From positions 1 to 11,779 of the forward strand of contig UQZE01000062.1 in assembly GCA_900545325.1 (NCBI GenBank): 11,779 nt of DNA. Reading direction: 5' to 3'. The notes below the pieces were generated by a model, which made no database searches, had not been told where the DNA came from, and saw only the letters and a program-made list of their open reading frames with translations. This document shows positions 6,521-11,779 of the stretch, piece after piece. The stretch is from an uncultured Eubacteriales bacterium. Lineage in GTDB: Bacteria > Bacillota > Clostridia > Christensenellales > Borkfalkiaceae. Position 1 is the first letter of the stretch; the number at the start of each line of letters is the position of its first letter. A program made the translations under genes and the position numbers.

Positions 6521-7544
6521 TTTTCTTACCTCCGAGCGTTTTTACCACCTTGACGATATTGAGGCGCTGCGGGCATTTGTTCACGCACCGTCCGCACCCG
6601 ACGCAGGAAAACACGCCTTCGTTGTTTTCCGGATAGTATACGAGCTTATGCATAAATCTTTGGCGGTATCTCTGCATCTGCGTAGTACGGTTGTTGCCGT
6701 GCGACATCTGCGTAAAGTCGGAATACATGCAGGAATCCCAGCAGCGGTAACGTATGATCTCGTTATTGTTCGCCTTGAATTCGCGGATGTCGAAACACTG
6801 GCAGGTAGGACACACGAACGTACACGAGCCGCAGGCAAGGCAGGCTTCGGAAAGTTTCTGCCATTCGGGGCGGTTGAAAATATCCATCGTTTCCGTATTT
6901 TCGAAGTACGAAAGATCGAGGTTTGAAAACGGCAGCTTTTCTATGATTTCGCGCGTGTTTTTGCGCTGTTTTTCCACTTCTTCCGCACCGCCTTCGCCGA
7001 AAAGCGCGTTTACGGCGGCGGTCAGTTTTTCGCCCTTTTCGGTATTCGCCTGCCAATAGATATTTTCGCCGTCGATCCACATCGTAACGTCTCCCGCGGG
7101 ATTTGCCGCGTCTATTCCGAAAGCCTTGCAGAAACAGCTTTCCTCGGGACGGGCGCATGCCAGCGTAACGACGGTGCAGGCCTCTCTTTTAGCTTGATAA
7201 TAAGTGTCGACGGGTTCGGCGAGGAACACTCTGTCGAGAACTTCAAACGCCTTGAAATCGCACGCTTTCACGCCGAGCAGAACGAAAGGAGCAGTTTCCT
7301 TTCTAATATCTTCCACAGAGATATTCTTCCCCTCTGTCTTGAATTTCACGATGGTTTCCGACTGCGGGAAAAAGAGATCTTTAGGCGATTTTACAGTCTT
7401 CAGCACGCCGAGCGCGGGCTTTTCGCCCTGTTTATAAAGCCCGTAGTTAGCCTCTCCCGCCTTTTCGAGCGGCATGTAAAGCGGCGAATATCCGGAAATT
7501 TTATCGAGCAGCGCGTTCAAATTTTTCAGTTGGGTTTTAAGCAT
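6513..7544 (-). CDS. flxB: 4Fe-4S electron-transfer subunit (FlxB; HydB/AsrA-like)
   Basis: A 343-residue protein like the sulfhydrogenase beta subunit and anaerobic sulfite reductase subunit A, which hand electrons to and from a HydG/FlxA-type flavoprotein. Landmarks are G-V-K-A-C-D (91-96), the S-C-F-C pair at C137/C139, a ferredoxin motif at C235/C238/C241/C245 continuing as C-P-T-C-Q-C-F-D, a conserved-looking R-C-W-D-S-C segment (267-272), and a second ferredoxin motif at C314/C317/C320/C324. Two [4Fe-4S] clusters are therefore expected, and the extra cysteines may bind more. It is cytoplasmic, with no signal or membrane segment. It overlaps flxC by 8 bp (ATGCTTAA) and flxA by 8 bp, so translation of all three is probably coupled. 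Assignment as FlxB rather than FlxC rests on the HydB-like motifs and adjacency to flxA. Confidence 0.82.
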   Translation of the reverse strand: MLKTQLKNLNALLDKISGYSPLYMPLEKAGEANYGLYKQGEKPALGVLKTVKSPKDLFFPQSETIVKFKTEGKNISVEDIRKETAPFVLLGVKACDFKAFEVLDRVFLAEPVDTYYQAKREACTVVTLACARPEESCFCKAFGIDAANPAGDVTMWIDGENIYWQANTEKGEKLTAAVNALFGEGGAEEVEKQRKNTREIIEKLPFSNLDLSYFENTETMDIFNRPEWQKLSEACLACGSCTFVCPTCQCFDIREFKANNNEIIRYRCWDSCMYSDFTQMSHGNNRTTQMQRYRQRFMHKLVYYPENNEGVFSCVGCGRCVNKCPQRLNIVKVVKTLGGKKND

Positions 7545-8523
7545 GGCGCACCTCCCCGTTAACGGCTTCGGCAGGTTCCGCGTCTTTTTCGGTATATTCG
7601 ATAAGCGGATTTTTGCCCTTGTCTTCCGCCCCCGCCTGAAATTCCCCGTACAGCGCGTTGATATCCTTAATGAATTTTCTGTTCAGCAGGTGAAGAGGTA
7701 TGTTCTGCGGGCAAACTCTCGAGCACTCGCCGCAATCCGTACATCTGCCCGCCACGTGATACGCGCGGATGATGTGGAACATCTGCTCTTCGAAAGAATC
7801 GGCGGGCGCTTTCGTCGCCATACCCGAAGCGTTGTTGTCGAACACGCATTTCACGCAGGTGCACGCGGGACACACGTTCCTGCAGGCATTGCAGCGTATA
7901 CACTTGGAAAGTTCGCCCTTCCAGAATGCGAAGCGTTCTTCTTCGGTCATTTTTTCCAGTTTCTCCACGCCGGAAAATCTGTCGTTCGCCGTTTCCTTCA
8001 TTTCGTTTACGACGATTGTTTCATCCGCGGCTGCAAATTTCTTGCTCTTGCAGGTAAGGCATTTTTCGAGAAGAATTTCCTCTTTTTTGAAAGTATCCTT
8101 TCCGTAAACCGAGGAAACGACGACTTCCTCCGCCGTTTCCTCCGTTTCGGTTACGGCGGAAACACCCTTTTCCTTGATCTTTTCGATATTGAGTTTGCCC
8201 TGGCACTCGATGCCGATCACTTTCACCATGCTTTTGTTCACGCGGTGTTCTTTGACGAGCTCGTTAAAACTGTAAGTATCGCAGGGCTTTAAGAATACGG
8301 CGATCCTGCCGCCTTTTTTACATTCCTGCACGAGATATTTGGAAAGGTTCGCGCCGCAAAAACCGTTGTAGACGAAATCTTTCAGTTCCTCCGCCGAGGT
8401 AAACACCGCGGGACTGGGATCGAAATAGAACTCGCCCTTTTTCCAGCCGATTACTTTATCGGCTTCGCCCGAAGCGAGCAGTTCGCCCGCCCGTTTCACG
8501 ATGAGTTCTTCTACCTTATTCAT
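7537..8523 (-). CDS. flxC: 4Fe-4S protein with FrhB-like domain (FlxC)
   Basis: A 328-residue cytoplasmic iron-sulfur protein. The first 160 residues resemble the FrhB/FdhB type (coenzyme F420 hydrogenase or formate dehydrogenase beta subunit), with F-L-K-P-C-D (78-82), G-I-E-C-Q-G-K (104-110) and an E-K-C-L-T-C-K segment (154-159). Ferredoxin motifs follow at C208/C211/C214/C218 and C261/C264/C267/C271. The first is extended by C221, C223 and C226 (C-P-A-C-T-C-V-K-C), an unusually dense run of cysteines. In Flx complexes it relays electrons between FlxAB and FlxD. The C-terminal 35 residues are acidic and low in complexity. AAGGAGG lies 6 nt upstream of the start, and the gene overlaps flxD by 8 bp (ATGAATAA). 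Any flavin or F420 binding by the FrhB-like part is undetermined. Confidence 0.8.
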   Translation of the reverse strand: MNKVEELIVKRAGELLASGEADKVIGWKKGEFYFDPSPAVFTSAEELKDFVYNGFCGANLSKYLVQECKKGGRIAVFLKPCDTYSFNELVKEHRVNKSMVKVIGIECQGKLNIEKIKEKGVSAVTETEETAEEVVVSSVYGKDTFKKEEILLEKCLTCKSKKFAAADETIVVNEMKETANDRFSGVEKLEKMTEEERFAFWKGELSKCIRCNACRNVCPACTCVKCVFDNNASGMATKAPADSFEEQMFHIIRAYHVAGRCTDCGECSRVCPQNIPLHLLNRKFIKDINALYGEFQAGAEDKGKNPLIEYTEKDAEPAEAVNGEVRHA

Positions 8524-8977
8524 CGCTTTCCTCCTTAACTCTCAAATCCTGCAAACGTTTATTTTCGCCGAGTTCGGCAACCTTTTTCGCAAAATCGTTC
8601 ATGACGGCGGAAAATTTCGCGCCTTCGGCGGCGGAAACCCATTCCACGCGCGTCCTTTCCTTTTCGATACCCATATAATTGAGCAAACTGAAAAGCAGGG
8701 ACATTCTCCTTCTCGTGTAGTAGTTGCCCGTAACGTAATGGCAGTCGCCCGGATGGCAGCCGCACAAAATCACGCCGTCGGCCCCGCGCTGAAACGCTTT
8801 CAGCACGAACATGGGATTGACGCGGCAGGAGCAGGGCACGCGGATAATCTTTACATTCGCCGGATAACTCAACCTGCTCGAACCGGCAAGATCCGCGCCC
8901 GCGTAGGAACACCAGTTGCAGCAAAATGCCACAATGTTCGGAACAAATTCCTTCTTCTGCGTCGTTACTTCCTGCAT
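8516..8977 (-). CDS. flxD: MvhD-like [2Fe-2S] subunit linking the dehydrogenase to HdrA (FlxD)
   Basis: A 153-residue member of the MvhD/FrhD family, which in methanogens bridges the hydrogenase and HdrA and binds one [2Fe-2S] cluster. The family cysteines are plain: C-C-N-W-C-S-Y-A-G-A-D-L-A-G (19-32), V-P-C-S-C-R-V (47-53), and L-C-G-C-H-P-G-D-C-H-Y (71-81). The C-terminal part (about 88-153) is helical and charged, as usual in the family. The length is typical. The gene starts inside hdrA, overlapping it by 13 bp, and has GGAGGT 9 nt upstream; in some bacteria the two proteins are fused, which fits a direct contact here. It should pass electrons from FlxABC to the HdrA flavin. Confidence 0.9.
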   Translation of the reverse strand: MQEVTTQKKEFVPNIVAFCCNWCSYAGADLAGSSRLSYPANVKIIRVPCSCRVNPMFVLKAFQRGADGVILCGCHPGDCHYVTGNYYTRRRMSLLFSLLNYMGIEKERTRVEWVSAAEGAKFSAVMNDFAKKVAELGENKRLQDLRVKEESDE

Positions 8978-10956
8978 ATCTCTTCAACCTCCGACATGAT
9001 TTGTTTAGAAGCGAATCCCTTGAGGTCCATCGCTCCCGACGGACAGGTTACCGTACACGCGCCGCACCCTTGGCAAACCGCGGGGTTGACGTATGCCACG
9101 CGCCTCAATTCCGTCTTGCCGCCGCCGAGGCGGAATTCTTTATCCACATAGGTGATCGCACCGTACGCGCACACGTTTGCGCACTGGCTGCACCCGTTGC
9201 ACATATTTTCGTCCGACTGCGCCACGCAGGGGTTGGTCTTTAAGGAATCTTTCACCAAAAGCCCGATAACCTTCGCCGCGCAAGCGCTCGCCTGCGATAC
9301 CGTTTCGGGGATATCTTTCGGCCCCTGGCATACGCCCGCGAGGTAAACGCCCGCCGTAGGACTTTCCACGGGTTTCAGCTTGGGGTGCGCTTCGGTGAGG
9401 AAATTGTTGGTATCGATGCTCGCCGTAAGCAGGGTCGCAATCTTTCTGACAGACGGTTCGGGCTCGATGGCGGTCGCCAGAACGACGAGGTCGCTCTCTA
9501 TCGTAACCTGTTCGTTCTCGATGAGGTTGCTGCCCTGCACCATCAGCTTGCCGTTCTGATTATACACCTTTCCGACCATGCCCTTAATGTAATCCACGCC
9601 GTACTGCTCGCAGGCGCGGCGGTAAAACTCGTCGTAATTCTTGCCGGGGCAGCGCACGTCGATATAAAAAACGTGCACTTCGGTATCGGGATATTTTTCA
9701 CGGATAAGCATTGCGTGTTTCGCCGTATACATACAGCAGATCTTGGAGCAATACGGCTTGCCGCAGTCGGTGAGATCGCGCGAACCCACGCATTGTACGA
9801 AAGTGATTACTTTCGGGTGCGTGTTGTCCGAGGGACGAAGCAGAACGCCGTTCGTCGGCCCCGCCGCGTTCATCAGCCGTTCGAGTTCGAGCGAGGTGAT
9901 GACGTCTTTATTGTCGCTGTATCCGTATTCGTTGAATTTATCGATATTGATCGGACGGAATCCCGTCGCCACGACGATGGCGCCGTATTCGCGTTCGATG
10001 AATTTATCCTGCATGGTGTAATCGATCGCGCCCGCGCCGCATTTTTTCTGACAAAGGCCGCACTTGCCCGTTTTGAGTTTGATACACTGCTCGGGATCGA
10101 TTACGGCCACGTTCGGTATGGCCTGCGCGAACGGAATATAAATAGCCGGACGCGTGTTCAGATTCATATTGAATTCGTTGAGCCCCTTTTTCGACGGACA
10201 GCTTTCCATACATATCTTGCAGCCCGTGCATTTCGTTTCGTCCACGAAACGGGCCTTTCTCTTGATAGTTACTTTGAAGTTGCCGACGAAGCCCTTGACG
10301 TCCTCCACTTCGGAATATGTGAGGATATCGATTTTATCGCTCTGCGCGCAGTCGACCATTTTCGGCGTGAGAATGCAGGCCGAACAGTCGAGCGTAGGGA
10401 ACGTCTTGTCGAGCTGCGCCATGCGCCCGCCGATGGTCGCGTTTTTTTCCACGATATCTACTTCGAACCCCGCGTCCGCGATGTCGAGCGCCGCCTGAAT
10501 GCCCGCGATACCGCCGCCGATGACGAGCGCCCGCTTCGTCACGGGGCTGCTGCCCGCCGTAAGCGGCGCGTTCAGATTGACTTTCGCAATCGCCGTGCGA
10601 ACGAGCACGATGGCCTTTTCCGTCGCCTCTTCCCTGTCCTTATGTATCCAGGAACAATGCTCCCTGATATTCGCGATCTCCACCATGTAGGGATTCAGCC
10701 CCGCCGCTTCCGCAGCCTTGCGGAAGGTCGCCTCGTGCATGCGGGGCGAACAAGAACCGACGACCACTCCCGTGAGGTTGTGTTCCTTGATGGCGTTTCT
10801 CAAAAGCTGCTGGCCGTTCTCCGAACACATGTACTGATAGTTTGCCGAAAAAACTACGCCCGGCTCGCTCTTGATCGCCTCTGCAACGCGTTCCACATCC
10901 ACAGTCGCCGCGATATTGCTGCCGCACCAACAAATAAATACTCCGATTCTCTGCAT
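8965..10956 (-). CDS. hdrA: Heterodisulfide reductase subunit A, FAD/iron-sulfur electron-bifurcating subunit
   Basis: A 663-residue, full-length HdrA, close to the size of the methanogen enzyme. The N-terminal domain begins I-G-V-F-I-C-W-C-G-S-N-I and has further cysteines at C44, C69 and C101. The FAD site is G-G-G-I-A-G (147-152), followed by I-G-G-R-M-A-Q-L-D-K and T-L-D-C-S-A-C-I-L-T-P-K-M. Inserted cluster motifs are C243/C246/C249/C253 and C291/C299/C302/C306. The Y-C-S-K-I-C-C-M-Y-T-A-K-H-A segment (402-415) is the signature of the HdrA-specific cluster; all its positions are Cys, with no selenocysteine. The C-terminal two-cluster ferredoxin domain has C586/C589/C592/C596 and C628/C631/C634/C638. 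In known complexes the HdrA FAD splits electron pairs between a high-potential path (HdrBC) and ferredoxin. No domain is missing, which supports bifurcation competence. The start follows AAAGGA, 14 bp after hdrC. Confidence 0.94.
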   Translation of the reverse strand: MQRIGVFICWCGSNIAATVDVERVAEAIKSEPGVVFSANYQYMCSENGQQLLRNAIKEHNLTGVVVGSCSPRMHEATFRKAAEAAGLNPYMVEIANIREHCSWIHKDREEATEKAIVLVRTAIAKVNLNAPLTAGSSPVTKRALVIGGGIAGIQAALDIADAGFEVDIVEKNATIGGRMAQLDKTFPTLDCSACILTPKMVDCAQSDKIDILTYSEVEDVKGFVGNFKVTIKRKARFVDETKCTGCKICMESCPSKKGLNEFNMNLNTRPAIYIPFAQAIPNVAVIDPEQCIKLKTGKCGLCQKKCGAGAIDYTMQDKFIEREYGAIVVATGFRPINIDKFNEYGYSDNKDVITSLELERLMNAAGPTNGVLLRPSDNTHPKVITFVQCVGSRDLTDCGKPYCSKICCMYTAKHAMLIREKYPDTEVHVFYIDVRCPGKNYDEFYRRACEQYGVDYIKGMVGKVYNQNGKLMVQGSNLIENEQVTIESDLVVLATAIEPEPSVRKIATLLTASIDTNNFLTEAHPKLKPVESPTAGVYLAGVCQGPKDIPETVSQASACAAKVIGLLVKDSLKTNPCVAQSDENMCNGCSQCANVCAYGAITYVDKEFRLGGGKTELRRVAYVNPAVCQGCGACTVTCPSGAMDLKGFASKQIMSEVEEICRK

Positions 10957-10970
10957 TTTACCGTATTCCT

Positions 10971-11357
10971 TTATTTATTATACTTTCTGTATGCCGATAC
11001 CAAAAGCTGCTGCGGAATGAATTCGTCCACAATGGGCGGAATATCCTCCGCTTTCATGCCGTTGCCGCCGATCGCGCGTTTTACCGTGTCTCGCACAGCC
11101 TCCACCACGCCCGCAGGCGCAACTCCGCGCGGACAGCGTTCCACGCACGCCATGCAGGAAAGACAGTTCCAGATCGCCTTGGAGGCGAGCAGTTTTTCCG
11201 TCATTCCCTTTTCGAGATACATCACGAACTGATGCGGCTTTATATCCATATCCTTATACGCAGGACATCTGCCCGAGCACTTGCCGCATTTCATGCATTT
11301 TCTCGGGTCGGTGCCGCTCAACCGCGCGATATTTTCTTTCTGTTGTTCTTTAGTCAT
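10971..11357 (-). CDS. hdrC: Heterodisulfide reductase subunit C, 2x[4Fe-4S]
   Basis: A small 128-residue iron-sulfur protein with two ferredoxin motifs, C21/C24/C27/C31 (C-M-K-C-G-K-C-S-G-R-C-P) and C65/C68/C71/C75 (C-L-S-C-M-A-C-V-E-R-C-P-R-G-V), at the spacing typical of HdrC. It carries electrons from HdrA to HdrB. It is soluble, with no haem-protein (HdrE-like) partner in view. The gene overlaps hdrB by 8 bp (ATGACTAA), and its ribosome binding site, GGGGGT 5 nt upstream, is off-consensus, so translation probably depends on coupling to hdrB. Confidence 0.92.
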   Translation of the reverse strand: MTKEQQKENIARLSGTDPRKCMKCGKCSGRCPAYKDMDIKPHQFVMYLEKGMTEKLLASKAIWNCLSCMACVERCPRGVAPAGVVEAVRDTVKRAIGGNGMKAEDIPPIVDEFIPQQLLVSAYRKYNK

Positions 11358-11779
11358 TTTTTACCCCCAGCGCTTCGGCCAAAAGTTCGGTAAAGTAGAC
11401 GACGGGGAGCGCCCCGTTGGAATTTTTTTGCAGATTGTACAGACACAGCGGACATGCCGTAACGAGCATTTCCGCGCCCTTTTCCTGCGCGCTGTCCATG
11501 ATCATATTACAACGGCGTTCCGTAAGTTCCTTGTTTTTCAAAGAAACGTAGGCCCCGCAACATTCGTTTCGGAAAGGATAAGTTACGGGCGTACCGCCGA
11601 TCGCGCGGATAAAATCCTCTATGATCGTGGGATTTTCGGGATTGTCGAACGCCATCACGTTATTCGGGCGAAGCAGCAGGCAGCCGTAATACGCGCCGAT
11701 CTTTCTGCCGAGCGGCTTGACGACTTTCTTTTTGATTTCATCGAATCCAACGATATTTTTGAGCATTTCGAGATAGTGC
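11350..11779 (-). CDS. hdrB: Heterodisulfide reductase subunit B, C-terminal part only
   Basis: The frame continues through the window edge (residues H-Y-L-E precede the Met at 11766), so the true start lies outside; about 142 of roughly 290 residues are present. The visible part is one complete cysteine-rich CCG domain with the pattern C-x39-C-C-x34-C-x2-C (Y-Y-G-C, N-E-C-C-G-A-Y, A-C-P-L-C). In HdrB such motifs bind the non-cubane [4Fe-4S] clusters where the CoM-S-S-CoB disulfide is cleaved. Bacteria generally lack those coenzymes, so the acceptor here must be something else, either another disulfide or a protein partner such as FrdB. The N-terminal CCG domain cannot be checked. hdrC follows with an 8-bp overlap. 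Confidence 0.9.
   Translation of the reverse strand, partial: HYLEMLKNIVGFDEIKKKVVKPLGRKIGAYYGCLLLRPNNVMAFDNPENPTIIEDFIRAIGGTPVTYPFRNECCGAYVSLKNKELTERRCNMIMDSAQEKGAEMLVTACPLCLYNLQKNSNGALPVVYFTELLAEALGVKND

Noticed and set aside
9385..11232. A 615-codon open frame on the plus strand
   Set aside because: It lies antisense to hdrA and hdrC, whose family motifs are unmistakable. Its translation is rich in Arg, His and Phe with no recognisable domain, as expected from the complement of G+C-rich codons.
8965..11779. hdrBCA as evidence for a methanogen using CoM-S-S-CoB
   Set aside because: Bacterial features (sigma-A promoter, lipoprotein signal, Flx partners) and the absence of any methanogenesis gene point to the bacterial Hdr-Flx type.

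Overview
The window carries genes on the minus strand only and looks like the end of a short-read contig from a strictly anaerobic, Gram-positive-type bacterium, most likely a Clostridia-class Firmicute. The reasons are strong AAGGAGG-type ribosome binding sites, a consensus sigma-A promoter, a lipoprotein with divergent InlB B-type repeats, and a large set of soluble iron-sulfur oxidoreductases. The genus cannot be told from this sequence.

Reading along the minus strand from right to left, positions 11779-3037 hold one tightly packed gene train: hdrB (its 5' part lies outside the window), hdrC, hdrA, flxD (mvhD-like), flxC, flxB, flxA, frdB, frdA and a small PQ-loop-like membrane protein gene. 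It closes with a strong intrinsic terminator at 3008-3034. Five junctions overlap, four of them by exactly 8 bp with the form ATGnnTAA, and the other gaps are 10-18 bp. The promoter lies upstream of the window.

The first seven genes match the FlxABCD-HdrABC type of soluble, flavin-based electron-bifurcating complex. FlxA should take electrons from NAD(P)H, FlxB and FlxC carry them through [4Fe-4S] clusters, FlxD passes them to HdrA, and HdrA splits them between ferredoxin and HdrBC. In this operon a soluble fumarate-reductase-like pair, FrdBA, follows directly. FrdB lacks the [3Fe-4S] motif of quinone-linked enzymes, no membrane anchor genes are seen, and FrdA keeps the four fumarate-binding residues. 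The simplest reading is a cytoplasmic machine that couples NADH-dependent fumarate reduction to ferredoxin reduction. That is inference from gene context and motifs.

A separate transcription unit starts in the 131-bp gap at 2906-3036. It has a TTGACA-N18-TACAAT promoter with a 12-bp palindrome in the spacer and drives a long secreted lipoprotein gene (2905 to the left edge) whose 3' end is missing. The first 18 bases of the window are Illumina adapter sequence, so the contig really ends at about position 19, inside this gene. No stretch longer than 300 bases lacks a gene, and no RNA gene, CRISPR array or insertion sequence was seen.
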